DNA of 64,000 nt. It comes from Welwitschia mirabilis (Eukaryota > Gnetophyta > Gnetopsida > Welwitschiales). Under the pieces are notes generated by a model. The model saw only the letters and a program-made list of their open reading frames with translations, did not search any database and was not told the origin of the DNA. Made by a program: the position numbers and the translations under genes. The DNA lies in contig JBOZIK010000001.1 of NCBI GenBank assembly GCA_051453625.1, positions 193,720,219 to 193,784,218 on the forward strand. The letters run 5' to 3'. Shown here in pieces: positions 1 to 11,719 of this stretch; positions within the stretch are counted from its first letter, which is position 1; each line of letters starts with the position of its first letter.

Positions 1-59
1 AATTATCTAGTATCCTAGATTCTACACATATTATTTAGTATAAATGAAATGAAAAATTT

Positions 60-560
60 ATTAAGATAGGGACATCTGTGATAGACATTAAAATTAATAA
101 TAAACTCAAGATTGAAGCCTTAGTTGATTTAGAAGTAAGTGAAAATGTCATGTCTTATGAAACTTATGAAGAGCTGGAGAAACTAAAATTATCATCATAT
201 TAAGAAAAGGTTTATCTTGCAAATGGATCAATAGTAACTCTTAAAGGATTTTTTAAAGATTTATCTAATTAACTCTAAGTATTTACTTAGTTAATAGAAT
301 CTTTAGTTATGAAAGCTCAAGGGGATGCATATCCAGTAAGTTTAAAAAGACCTTAGATGGCTACTGCTAATTCACCATTTACTCTAGAAAATAAGCCTGT
401 AAATTATCTTAAGGTATTTAAAACAAGAGATTAAACTACTCGAGGCAGAGTTTTAAAGGACATAAGATTAAATCCTAAAACTTAAACTGATGCTCTTTTA
501 ATCTAAGAGGCATTTCAATATATCTCTCATAGCTAATAGTAACTTAACTCATTTTTAGAA
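60..560 (+). pseudogene. gypsy aspartic protease (retropepsin) remnant
   Basis: The frame reads IDIKINNKLKIEALVDLEVS, matching the start of a gypsy retropepsin (beta strand, then ALVDSGAS-type active site, then N-V-M). The catalytic D is present, but the following S-G is replaced by L-E, so the site is dead. The trace continues through an L-A-N-G-S-like strand near 218-232. In-frame TAA and TAG stops fall at likely glutamine codons. The normal job is cleaving the Gag-Pol precursor. Confidence 0.65.
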
Positions 561-584
561 GAGGAGACTTAAGAGGATGTAATT

Positions 585-1450
585 AAAAGAAGAAAAGCGT
601 TTTCTTGGAATCATACTAATACTAAAGAAATAGATCCTAAAATATACCAACATAGAATCTACTTTGATAATTTAATTAAACATTGTAGATAGCCTAAAAG
701 AAGATGTAGTCCATCTATCCAAAACATAATTAAATAAGGAATAATAAAAATTTTAAATGTGGAACTTATATCCCTCATATTAGACTTAGAATGGGTTATT
801 CTTATTATCACAATATTAAAAAAGGAAAATAATAGTAAATTTGTAATATTTTAAAATGTTGAGTACAATAACCTATAAAGATCATTTTCTTTTATCATTT
901 GTAAATAAAGTTTTAGAAAGAATCCCTAGACATTACTATTATAGTTTCCTTGATGGGTATAGTAAGTACAATTAGGTTCTTATAGCCTTAGAAGATTAGG
1001 CCAAAACTACCTTTACTTATCATTGGAAGAATTATGCCTTAAAAATATTACTATTCTAACTATATAATTCTCTAGTCACCTTTCAAAATTAGTGAATAGT
1101 ATGTTTTAAGACATGATAGGAAGATTAGTTAAAGCATCCATAAATGACTTATTGACATTTAAAAATAGCTTCAAGGAATAGAGAAGGTTTTATAAAGATT
1201 TGAAGGAAAAAACTTAAATTGAGTTGATCTAAAAATTACCTTATGATTACAAAATGAATAGTCCTTAGACATAAAATTTCTAAAAATGATATAGAAACTA
1301 ATGAATAGAAAGTTAATATTATAAAAGACATAATGCCTCTAACTAAGTTAAGAGAACTTAGATATTTTCTTAGATACATAAGCTATTATAGGAGTTTTAT
1401 AGCTAATTTTAGTAAAATTGCTAAACTTCTCAACAATCTTATACAAAAAT
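585..1450 (+). pseudogene. gypsy reverse transcriptase remnant
   Basis: The trace starts with an AFSWNH-type segment near 598, typical of Athila RT N-termini, followed by a basic KPVRQPQRR-like stretch near 685. A FLDGY segment near 947-961 and a QAKTTFTY-like segment near 1000-1020 correspond to the RT fingers/palm. A MPLTKLRELRYFLRYISYYR stretch near 1332-1391 matches the region joining RT to RNase H, where family members read L-R-x-F-L-G-x-x-x-Y-Y-R. I could not find an intact Y-x-D-D box. Several frames must be combined to follow it, so indels are present. Confidence 0.8.
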
Positions 1451-1499
1451 ATGTGGAATATAATTGGACTAATAAATCCTAAAAATTTTATTAAATATT

Positions 1500-1930
1500 A
1501 AAATAAATATTATTGATGGCTCATATTAAACAAAGACTCAATTAGACAAAACCATTTTATGTAATAACTAATGCCTCCAATCATGCAATAAGAGCTATTT
1601 TAGAATTAAAAGATGATGAAAATGAACCCTATACTATTGCTTATAATAGAAATAATTTTAAAGCAATCCAACAAAATTATATAGTTATAGAAAAGGAATT
1701 ACTAATGGTAGTCATGTTGTTAGAAAAATTTAGGTATTACATTTTAGGATGTGAAGTAAAAGTTCATATTGATCATAATGTAATAAGATTCCTAATGAAT
1801 GAGAAAGAAGCAAATTTAACAATTATAAGATGTATATTGTTAATGTAGAAATTTAACTTAAAAATTATTAATAAAAAAGAAACAAAAAATATAGTAGCTA
1901 ATCATTTATCTAGGATAGAGTTTCTAGTCG
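1500..1930 (+). pseudogene. gypsy RNase H remnant
   Basis: This is the best preserved part of the element. The frame reads FYVITNASNHAIRAILELK, then YIVIEKELLMVV near 1680-1715, then KFRYYILGCEVKVHIDHN near 1726-1780, and ends in NHLSRIE near 1903. These match the gypsy RNase H pattern: D-A-S-x-x-A-I-G-A-V-L, then E-K-E-L-L-A, then F-R-x-Y-L-L-G, then T-D-H, then A-D-x-L-S-R. The first catalytic D is N here, and A-D-x-L-S-R has become A-N-x-L-S-R. The domain normally degrades the RNA strand during cDNA synthesis. Confidence 0.85.
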
Positions 1931-2049
1931 GGAAAGAACCACTTAATATTAGAGAAGAATTTTTTAATTAATAAAATTTTCAAGTTAAATTAAACCCATG
2001 GTTTACTAACATTACTAATTTTATAGTTAGTAATAATTCCCACCTTCCA

Positions 2050-3130
2050 TGAACTACTATGAAAGGAAGAAATTACTAAAAGAAGCCAAGGATTATATAT
2101 GACATGACAAACTATTATTTCTAAAATGTAAAGACCATATTAGAAGGAGATATGGTGAAGAAGAGTTATAAGATAAGATTCTTAAATAAGCTAATGAGGG
2201 AGAAGGGGGAGAACATTATGGTGAAAGAATAGAAATAAAAATCCTACACGTGGAATACTATTAGCCAACTATACTTGAAGATTTCTTTACTTATGTCCAA
2301 GAATGTAACAAATGCAAAAGAGAAGAAGCATGTACTCAAAAAATGGAGATGCTACAATAATGAATATAGTTAATTGAATCCTTTGATGTATGAGAAATAA
2401 CTTTATCAATCCAATTAATCCTCATTCATATAGAAAAACTTATATTTTGATTTGTGTTAACTATCTTACTACATAGATAGAGGCTAATGCTATAGTAAAT
2501 TACTCTTCACAGACTATCATTAATTTTTTCCTAAAAAATTATCATTTATCAATTTGGAATACCTAGAAGTATTATTTCTAATAGAGAAAATCATTTTATG
2601 GGTGAACTCTTTGAAAAATTATTCTTAAATATGGAATTCATCACAAGGTATCTACTACCTATACCCTTAAACCAATAGCTAAGCTAAAGGAACCAATAGG
2701 AAATCAAATAGAATATTAATAAAAACTATTAATAATAAGAAAATATAGTATAGGATTCAAATCATATGAATTAATTTATGGAAAAAGGGAAATATTACCA
2801 ATAACATTTGAAATTAAAACCTTTAAATTATCTTAAAAACTAAAATGCAATTTAGATAAAGCTTAAGAAAAATAGATTAAAAATATGAATATTTTAGATG
2901 AGCAAAGAAAATAAACCCTTTTTAGAAAATAAATCACACAAAAGAAAACTAAAATAGATCATGATAATAACATACAAAAAATTGAAATTAAATAAGGTAA
3001 GTCAACACTCATTTATCACCATAAAAGACTTTAGTCAAAATAGAAATATCCAAAAAATTGAGTTGGACTATTTATATTAACCAAAGTACTAGGAAATAGA
3101 GCTCTTGAGATATACAATTCTAATAAAAAG
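2050..3130 (+). pseudogene. gypsy integrase remnant (HHCC zinc finger and core)
   Basis: A zinc-binding H-x3-H ... C-x2-C pattern is visible: EHYGERIEIKILH near 2200-2250 and QECNKCKREE near 2300-2330. A core follows, with FDV* (W changed to TGA) near 2382, a frame-shifted VDYLT(K)W-like segment near 2455-2475, and an SDREN-like segment near 2580 with an H-F-M-G-E-L-F-E-K-L-F tail. A C-terminal segment near 3050-3120 (WVGLFILTKVLGNRALEI-like, again with W changed to TGA) matches the G-P-F-x-V-x-x-V region. No chromodomain was seen. Confidence 0.75.
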
Positions 3131-3341
3131 ATAAACAATCAAGTAAATTGATAAAGATTGAAAATTCATAGTGATTATAAATATTCATTATATTATTTAG
3201 AAAACTTTTATAATGTGGAGAGGATACTCCAACTTCATTTATAAGAATTAACTAAAATAAATAATAAAACATGGCAACTCTTTAAGGATTTATTAAGTAC
3301 ATTTAATCTTTCAACCATGTGAGATAATTGTGAATCCTTTT

Positions 3342-3353
3342 GAGAATAAGGGG
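3342..3353 (+). promoter_or_regulatory. polypurine tract of the first gypsy element
   Basis: The purine run gagaataagggg is followed at once by ttgtattaat. It lies about 220 bases after the end of the integrase trace. This is the expected plus-strand priming site, and the adjacent TG would be the first two bases of the 3' LTR. Confidence 0.55.
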
Positions 3354-3661
3354 TTGTATTAATAAGTCTTAAATTATGGATTATGAATTATTCTTTTCAT
3401 GAGGACTTGAATAAATTATTCCATCATAGGAAGAGTTATATATGTGTGATAAAGATAAAAAGGAATATTGAATAAATACCATTGTGTATTATTTTAAGTA
3501 GCTATGAAAAATCCACTAGGGGATCAGTTAGCCTATGAGTTTTGACTCCTCTAACAGTGGTTACATTCTCCCCATCATAGATTGTATTGTAAAAATAAAA
3601 ATTTATAGTAAGGAATAATTGAGTCCCAAGTGTTATTTAAGGAACAACTAATTACAAGACA
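3354..3661 (+). repeat. Possible start of the 3' LTR (end unresolved)
   Basis: The segment begins tgtattaataagtc right after the purine tract, as an LTR should. A CA end could be the acaagaca near 3654-3661, but no second LTR copy lies in the window to compare with. The right boundary is a guess, and Athila-type LTRs are usually longer. Confidence 0.3.
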
Positions 3662-5640
3662 TAATTCTTATGTCATAATATAATAAATTTATTCATTTAT
3701 TTATTAACTAAATTTGCTATTCATTTATCTTTAAAAAAAATTATCTTATCCTATGGTGGAATGTAGAACAAGGATCTCACACCATAATTTATGCATAATC
3801 ATTAAATATTGTTCAAGTAGAAAGAAAAGCCTATTAGTCTTAAGATTTTTTTTTATGATTCTCCATTACTTGAGAGATTAATGTAGAGAATTATCCTTAA
3901 AATATATTCATATGATATATAAAATAGTAGAAAGTTTATTTTATTATCTAAGTCATCAAAACCGTTGTTCTTAAAATAGAAAATTATTACATGAATTTAT
4001 TATAAACACTTATTAAAACAAAACAAATAAGTCTAGAAGCAAAAAAAAAATAATAGCAAAGAACTTCACAAGTTTACTTCCTAAATGAATTATCATCTTT
4101 ATTCTTTCTATTAGATATTATATCTATAGGGAATCCTAAAGGTGAAGGAAGTAGATGCATTTATTTAGGGTGGTGGTTGGCATTTGTATTTCAATGGGAT
4201 GTGCACTCTAAAAATTGATGAATCCTCTTATATTTCATAGAATTTTTCAATGTTTTTTCTATCAAAATTAAGTGCTACTAAATTGAGGTCTTGATTTATG
4301 CCTTGAATCTGATCAATCCTCCTTTTAGTTCTTGTAATTTCCCAGGTAACTTTCCCAATGTGATATCATACATTAACTCTTTGTGATTCATCTATTGATG
4401 AAATTCTTCTACCCTTATTCTTAGATACTCACTGGTAAGATGATGAACTTCTTCTACCATTATTCTTAGAAGAAAATATGAAGTAATAACCTCATTATGA
4501 ATTCTATCTTTACTTCTTCCATGATGAATAAATTCAAGGTATCAAGTACTTCATCTACATCCCTATAAGAGGAGAAAAATGTTTTAACTATAGTCTCTAT
4601 TCTCATATCTATATGTGCAGAGACATGTTTAGTACTCTATATGCACATATCAATCTAAGTAAGGCTAAAGTTAAACATATATCACTTAATATTTCTAATA
4701 CCAAATAGATATTTTTAAGAAGAAAAATAAATTAAAAGTCAGTAAAGTGGAATGCCATGAGAAAGCGAAAAAATTACTAATAAAAAAATAATAAAATAAG
4801 AGGTAAGAAATATGCTAAGTAGATAACTAAAAAATGAATTTTATAACTATTTTTATATCTAACAATTATTCATTAAACTAGTACAAGTGTTAAATTACTC
4901 AATAATAGAATCATTAAAAAAGAATCATATATGTAAAAGGCTTCCTTAATTATACTAATGTGATTACTTAAAGGAATACTCAACTGATCATGGCTTGATC
5001 TAAAGTTAAGACTTTAGATTAATAATAAATTAGTTGAGGATACTTTTGCTTCTTATAATTAGCTCCTCCAATTTCATACTATCTACTTGAGTATATTAGT
5101 AAATTAAAGGCATGTTAATCTATAGTTGAATACGAAAGTAAATAAACATGAAATAATTTATACCTACATTAGTTCTTAATAACTCCCCTAGAATTCTTCA
5201 ATAATCTAATTTTGTGAATCATACCATTAAAAGAAATATGATAATAAAATAACATTAATCATGATATTAAGAAATTCCTTAATCTAAAAGATTAAATTCT
5301 AGATTAAACCTTCATTTAATCAACTTTTAACATAACTACAGTATGTAAAATTAGGCTAGCATGAGGTGGGAGGGAAGGGTTGTCAAAATTGATGACCCCC
5401 CTTAAGTTTTCACTTTATGTTGCCTTCGATAGCTATAAAATATTATTATTATTTACTTAAATATTTTGATGGCAATGGATTTGGTAGTCCCCTTTAAAAG
5501 ACCTCCTTTAAATCCTAATATCAACTTAGTATTTGTATTTAGGGATCCTTGTTGAGAACTCAAGAGTTCTTGATGATAAACCCCTCAAATACCTTGATGT
5601 TGGAAATTAGTGGCCACTTAAGTACAAATATCTTATTGTC
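3662..5640. other. No recognisable gene; AT-rich decayed DNA
   Basis: No domain was recognised on either strand. A loosely open minus-strand trace at about 4080-4620 reads like heptad-rich sequence (VEEVHHLTSEYLRIRVEEF-like). It contains a short local duplication, with attcttctacccttattcttaga near 4399-4425 partly repeated just downstream. It could be part of an LTR or an old gag, but there is not enough signal to name it. Confidence 0.4.
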
Positions 5641-5880
5641 TTCTACCCTTCTTAACACTAAATTTGATGATCCCTTTGATTTTCTTAACCTCCATTTTTA
5701 AACATTTATTACTTAACACTAAACTTGATGATCTCTTTAATTTTCTTAACTACCTTTTTAAACTGTTATCACTTTAAAATAACTTGATATTGCCTTTAAG
5801 TTTCTTAATTTCATTTTCAAACCTTCATCACTTAATGCTAACTTGATGATTCCTTTGAGTTTCTTGACCCCTTTCTTAGT
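5641..5880. repeat. Minisatellite, about four copies of a 60-bp unit
   Basis: The core acttgatgatccctttgagt followed by tttcttaac recurs about every 60 bases, near 5658, 5722, 5780 and 5840. Each copy is followed by a tttttaaac-like spacer and the next cttaac(a/t)cta block. Copies differ by several substitutions and small indels, so the array is old. No function can be read from it. Confidence 0.75.
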
Positions 5881-7439
5881 AATTGACACATGGTTTTCTC
5901 TTACTACTACCTCAACATATTAAAGAATAATTTTAACAGTTATCAAACATGATAAATATAGCTTTGAGATTAACTAACATGTAATGAATTAATTATGACA
6001 TGTACAATTCCAACTTTATAAAGAGAATAGTAGGTAATATTATAATTCTACATTTCATTTCTTAAGACTTTCATGAAACTTTTTCTTTATTCCTAAAGAT
6101 CCTGATGATCACTCAAGAAGTCATAATCCCTCGTGGTAAGTTCTTTTCTTTTACATTTTAGAGTATGTAATTCTCTTTTTAGGGAGTAAGACATAATTGT
6201 TGAAAAATGAAAATTTGTTACAAACATGCTATTATTTCTAAGATTGTCATTTCTAAGCTCATTCAAAAAGTTATTGAAAACATGCTATTATTTCTAAGCT
6301 TATTTAAAAACCCTAAATTTTCTTTCTATGGGGTTAGGTAGAAATGTAAAAAAATGAAAATTTAAAGAAAACCATAAAACATGCTGGTATTTCTAGAATT
6401 TATGCTTAATAAATATGATGGATGTTTAGGAATTATTATCTATATATGATATTTTTAAGCAAGGGACTAAAGAAAAGATTAATTTAAAACTGACTTATAG
6501 CCTTAAATACTAGTTTAAGACTAGATAACCTAATCTAAATCTTATGTTTTCATATATTTCTTGTTGTTTTAAAGAAGTATTTATTTATTATAATGTAGAA
6601 TCATATATTCCTTGAATTTTAAAGGAATTCCTATAGATCCATGTCTCATAGACTTTAAACATTGAATAATAGAATTAGAATGGTATGATTGGTTTAATAT
6701 GCAAGAAGGAATAATTTTGAAATGGTTTTTGAATTTTACAAATACTTATAATTTAAAGAGGTAGAAGATTTATTCAAGTCCATTGTATATAATATAAAAA
6801 TTTCATTTTTAAAAGAAGAATTCTAAAGAATACTAAATTTAGCTAGTGGAAAAAGACCTATTCAAGAAGTTAATAGGAAATAAGATGCCAAGCTAAGTAT
6901 GAATATGTTAGGAAGAACTACCATTAATGGAATAACTTGAATAAGTAAAAATTTGGAACTTGAGCTATTTATCATCCTCTAAATGGTAGAAAGTAATCTA
7001 GTACTTGTATTAAATAAGTAGAAAGTCTTAACATTACTAGATTTATATGTGTTTGAAGCAATAAAAGATTCAAAAAAATAAAAAAAATGTGAACATTGCT
7101 AAAGGTATTTCTTTAGAAGTTATAGAACACATTACTAAAATAAAGAAAGTTGGAGCTTTAAGGATTATAGGTTTGGAGTTTCCCTCAATCATTACTAAAC
7201 TTTTGAGTACTAGATGAATCGATCCAAGGGTGAATAAATAACATATTGAAATAACATGCTAATCATTATTTAGTGTTTTAAGTGTTCTTAAGGATCAGCA
7301 TGAACAGGAAGAGCCCAAAACTTCCTATACCTTAATTCTTATTAATCTAGCCATAATAGTAGGAAAAACATGCATATAATGTAATTCAATTTGGTATTAT
7401 TGCTAAAACTCATTTATGAACCTAAATCATTCAGAAGGG
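5881..7439. other. Unclassified AT-rich stretch, possible upstream part of a coding trace
   Basis: A plus-strand frame can be followed weakly at about 6840-7430 (segments such as EVIEHITKIKKVGALRI near 7107-7160), again with mostly TAA and TAG stops. It may belong to the coiled-coil trace that follows. No family was recognised. Confidence 0.3.
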
Positions 7440-9015
7440 ATTTAGAAAAAAAATTTGATGGTTTTTGTACTGCTTTAAACTCATTTAGAGAAACATAACT
7501 TTCTTTTGTCCACAATAAGGAACTTTCACTTCTAAAAAACCAAAATTCTTTCTTTTATATATAAAATAAATTTTTGAGAAAATAATTAGAGGAAGAGAAG
7601 GAGAAGAATATTAAATTATTAAAGAACATTGAGAACATGTTATTTAAAATTTACTATTTGGATACCTATAAAAGTACAATGGAAAAATTACAAGGGGCTT
7701 ATGCAAGAATAGCTGAGTTGGAGAGAATTTCAGAGGAGAAGAATGCTTTAGAGAGTGGATTAAGAGAGAAACCCAAAATATTAGTCTCTCTATTACAAAG
7801 CATAGTTACTTAAAAGAAATATGATGCAAAATATATTGATTATCAATAAAAGTTTATCACATTTCATTTATAATAAAGGTTTCTTACCTTTAAACAACGA
7901 ATTTTCTTAAAATTTTATCCTACCTTATAAGGAATAAAGGAAAAANNNNNNNNNNNNNNNNNNNNNNNNNNNNNNNNNNNNNNNNNNNNNNNNNNNNNNN
8001 NNNNNNNNNNNNNNNNNNNNNNNNNNNNNNNNNNNNNNNNNNNNNTATAATAAAGGTTTCTTACCTTTAAATAAAGAATTTTCTTAAAAGTTTATCCTAC
8101 CTTATAAGGCATAAATGAAAAATATATGAAGATATAGTCTGATGCAAATAGCTATAAAAGGAATTCAGTTAAGGTGTTAAACATAACAAATGATTATCAA
8201 ACCCACTTAGAAGCTAACAAAAGATTCATTAAGTAATTGAATGAGGAAAATAAAGAACTTAGAGTAAAAATCAACAATGATCAAACTAAGAAAATGTAGG
8301 CATCCATTCAACAAAATGATCATAACATTTTTAGCCCTATTTTAATAGGAATAAAATAAGAGATCCAAAATTGAGTAAAAATAATAAAGGAGCAGCTAAA
8401 GAGTAGCTATTTTTAAATAAATCAATTCAACTTAGTTTTTTATCTTCTCTCTATAAAATTAAAAGAAAGTTTAAAAAATGATTTAGCAAGGTAGAATAGA
8501 AATTAAAAGAATGTATGGAAGAATCCTTAGTAAACCTAAGAAATGACATTAGATTAGTATGTCCAAAATCTACCCAAACTATCATTTAGAATTTAGGAAA
8601 AAAAGAATCTATAGTTTCTGCATCAAAACCATATGATGGAGGCTTGAATTAATTAAAAAATAGTTATTGTTTTGAAGAACTGGTAGTTCCTCAAATTTTA
8701 TAGTATTGCCCATAAAAATTATATGATTTTATAGATAGTTTCCAAGAATAACTCTAAAATATAATATAAAAAACTTTAGAATGCTAATCTAAAATATATT
8801 AAATTTTCAAAATATCTTATGAGTAATTACAGAAATTGAAAAATAATTTTAATTAAAAAAGAATAAGAATAATAAATCTAATGAATACCATAGCCATTAA
8901 GTTTAGTAAAATCATGAAAGAATGTAAAGAAGATATAAATTTATTTGAAGTTTTCTCACAAGATATACATCAACTCAGGCTTATTTAAGAAATAAGTACA
9001 ATTAATATAAAATGA
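7440..9015 (+). pseudogene. Unidentified coiled-coil protein remnant, probably retroelement-borne
   Basis: One plus-strand frame runs from about 7442 to the gap at 7946 with stops only of the TAA/TAG kind. It includes an uninterrupted acidic/basic helical stretch near 7590-7800 (EEEKEKNIKLLKNIENM, then EKLQGAYARIAELERISEEK). After the gap a comparable frame runs at about 8385-9010, with LKECMEESLVNLRNDIRLV near 8497-8560 and IMKECKEDINLFEVF near 8910-8955. The heptad pattern suggests a coiled coil. I know no family with this wording; a Gag-like or accessory retroelement protein is the likeliest source, by inference. The gap and decay prevent a full model. Confidence 0.4.
7855..8125. repeat. 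Near-identical sequence on both sides of a 100-N gap
   Basis: About 75 bases before the Ns (tataataaaggtttcttacc and onward) reappear directly after them with a handful of differences. A true tandem duplication is possible. Two allelic or overlapping contig ends left unmerged is simpler, because two other gaps in the window show the same pattern. Confidence 0.75.
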
Positions 9016-10479
9016 TAAGAAGTGCCTTTAATAATATTTTTACAAAGTTAGGATAGATGATAATTTAGGAATTTTCATAATTCCTTTTAGGAAAACTTCT
9101 AGAGATGGAATCATAGGAGCATCTATCTGACTACTTGTCTTTATAGCATGCTCTACACAACCATCAGTAGCCAAACTGGAGGATCCATCTACAAAACAAA
9201 AAAAAAAATAAAATGAGAAATACAAGTGATAAGGAATTCTTTTAAAAAAAGAAGAAAAGAAAAAATCATAAAAGTTCCAGAAAATCTAGTTTTTAAAAAA
9301 AGTAAATTCATAAATTTTGATGATCCAGTCATTTAAGAAGAATAAGAAAAACTCATGAAGATTTTGAAAAATAAAAACAATCTAGTCACTCAACCAAATA
9401 GCCAAAGAAATAAGAATCTACTAAAGATCATTAGTTTATTCTTACAAGGAGATTAAAGTAGTAAATAAATTTTGTGCCTTGTATTTTATTAAGGGACTAA
9501 TAAGAGTTTGAGTTTGAGGAATTTATGGGATAAAATATTATTTATCTAATTCATAATATTTTGATATGTTATTTTGTTAATATATTTATGTTTCTTAATT
9601 TTATCTTAATATCTTAGTTGATTAGTGGTATTAACATTATTATATTTGTATATATAATAGTTTATGAATCATAATATTCTTTGATTGGTAAAAGAATATT
9701 ACTTGATAAGAAGGTATAAGAGAGGCAGTAGAAAGGTTGAAAAACAAAATCACTACTCTGATGCAACTACTTTGTATAAGCAAGAATGGGAACAACCGGG
9801 AAGGATATGGATGAATAAAGATAAAAGGAATAAAAGGATTGAAACTAGAATCTTTAGGAAGAGGAAGGAATCCATCAATAGCAAAAGAGAGGCCTAAAAT
9901 CTAAGGACCCGAAGAGAGAAAAATCTAGCACTTCTAAAAAGAGTGAAAACTATCTTCCTATCTCCAATCTCACCTATAAATGGAAGATCTACAATTAATA
10001 TTATATGTGATTATAATGTCAAAAGTTGAGTTGAAGCTTAAAAGCTATTTTATGTTATGACATACCATTACATTACCTATTTCTATGCTCATGTATTTGT
10101 GCTGGTGGATATCAAGATATAATAGTGCTTAGAAATAAGTGTTGTCTAGCATTATTTACAAATGTTTTAATATCATTTTACCCATACTTTATAATTTATG
10201 TATATAACCTCTCTGGTGTGATTTTAATAAGGATAGCATTCAAATTAATATGTTTTAATTAGTTATTCTTAAGAGTTAATCTTAACAATATAGCTTAAAC
10301 TAAATTGGTTGGAGTCTTGACCATCTTAGTTAATTATTTAGTTGTCTTTTGTAAATTTTATTAATGACATAGCATATTTATAGTACATCACTATCACTTT
10401 AAGTAAACTTTATGTTGTTATCTTTGAAGTTTTTGTAGCTTAGTAAGCATACATCAATCCTCTATAAAATTTCATGGTA
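9016..10479. other. No recognisable gene; may contain the 3' LTR of the minus-strand gypsy element
   Basis: A 70-codon plus-strand frame at 9685-9897 is rich in K, R and E and resembles no family I know; it is probably chance or a decayed fragment. The segment from about 9900 to 10480 lies downstream of the integrase of the minus-strand element, where its 3' LTR is expected. I could not match it by eye to a second copy near 15200-16280. Confidence 0.35.
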
Positions 10480-10559
10480 ATAGATTAGGTACTTCTTATA
10501 ACCCTTTTTCTATGTCTACTTCTTATAGATTTTAATAATTATTAATATCTTATCCACCT

Positions 10560-11640
10560 CCTACTTCCCCTTTGTCTAACTTCTATAACTTTTTAATCCA
10601 AGATTCATCCCTTATAGGTTCTCCATGATACTTCACTAAATTAGAAATCTTGAATGTAAGTAAAATACCTATAGTCTCTTGAAGATCCAACTAATATGCA
10701 TTTAACAAAATCTTCTTCATAATTCTACATAGACCAATCTTCTAGACCTTGACCTTCTTATCTGCTCTTGTGTAAAATATTTCATTCTATAGATATGTCA
10801 TTACTATGTCATCCTTTTCAAACTCTACAAGACTTTTGTACTTATGCTTTCAAGTCCTATCACACATGCTACAATTTTTTTTTTGCATAGTCTTATGCCA
10901 TTGCTAAAGGTTCTAGCATATCATACAACATAATAAACTTCATCAGGTGATATCCTTATATCACTTTAAATGGTGAGTTGCTTATACTCTTATTAATTAT
11001 ATTATTTTAGCAAACGTTTACATGTATCAAGTAGTATGTCCACTTATTTGGCTTAACTTCATAAAGAAATATTAGCAACATCCCAATGTTATGCTTCACG
11101 ACTTCTCTCTATTCATTTTTTTGTGAATGATATAATGAAAAATATGATAACTTAGTATCCATATTATACCCTAAAATCCTCTAAAAATGGGAAATAAATT
11201 TAACATCTCTATCTACAACTATTTTTTTCAGTAATCCATGTAGATGCATAATATCTTTGAAGAATGATTTAGTAATTCATGAAGCACCACTTATCTAGGA
11301 ATAAGTAGTAAGGTATACCATCTTGCTAAATGTTTCCACCACCAACATGATGGAATAATGTTGTTTTTGGAACATGGTAATCCCACATGAAATCCATATT
11401 ATGTCCTATTATAGTTTTTCTATAACTAGTTATAATAAGTACAATTCTGCTTTGGTTAATCCTTTATTTTCTCTTTGACATGTAGAGAAATTTTCTACCA
11501 TTCATTACACATCCTTGTATATGTTAGGATAATGGTATGACCTCTTTAACAATTCATAGGTTTTATCTAATATGTAAAGCAAGTTCTCTTGAATACAAAA
11601 GGCCTTATAATCAAAGCCTTCTTAAGGTTTCTTCACTTTT
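10560..11640 (-). pseudogene. gypsy integrase remnant
   Basis: Reading the minus strand, SYHYPNIYKDV near 11545 resembles the zinc-finger region. An H-x-S-I-x-L-V-V-E-T-F-S-K-M segment near 11345 covers the first catalytic block, where the family has D-R-F-S-K-M. A HLHGLLKKIVVDRDVKF segment near 11240-11190 is the second block, with its D preserved. NIINKSISNSPFKVI near 11000-10960 fits the family's conserved region before the C-terminus. The last part (KKILLNAY, then VKYHGEP near 10690-10610) matches the C-terminal I-L-K-K-I-x-x-N-A-Y and Y-H-G-E-P segments. Confidence 0.85.
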
Positions 11641-11719
11641 TCCTAGATATCCTTAAAGTATGGTCATAATGATATAGGTTTAAACTATATGATAAAGTAA
11701 CATTAAAGTTGTAAGATAT

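Larger units (their letters stand above)
1..3353 (+). mobile_element. Ty3/gypsy retrotransposon, Athila/Tat-like, 3' part, degenerate
   Basis: The window opens inside an LTR retrotransposon read on the plus strand. The domain order is protease, reverse transcriptase, RNase H, integrase, then a polypurine tract, which is the Ty3/gypsy order (integrase last). Wording in the RT N-terminus and the absence of a chromodomain suggest the Athila/Tat lineage; that lineage call is inference. Every domain carries stops, mainly TAA and TAG where the family has glutamine, plus frameshifts, so the element cannot make protein. The gag and 5' LTR lie outside the window. Confidence 0.85.

Noticed and set aside
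9040-9225. Minus-strand 61-codon frame
   Set aside because: No recognisable motif, and its start is a low-complexity F/Y run from a poly-A stretch; it looks like chance.
9685-9897. Plus-strand 70-codon basic frame as a small gene
   Set aside because: No family match, no promoter or conserved context; at most a fragment of a decayed element.
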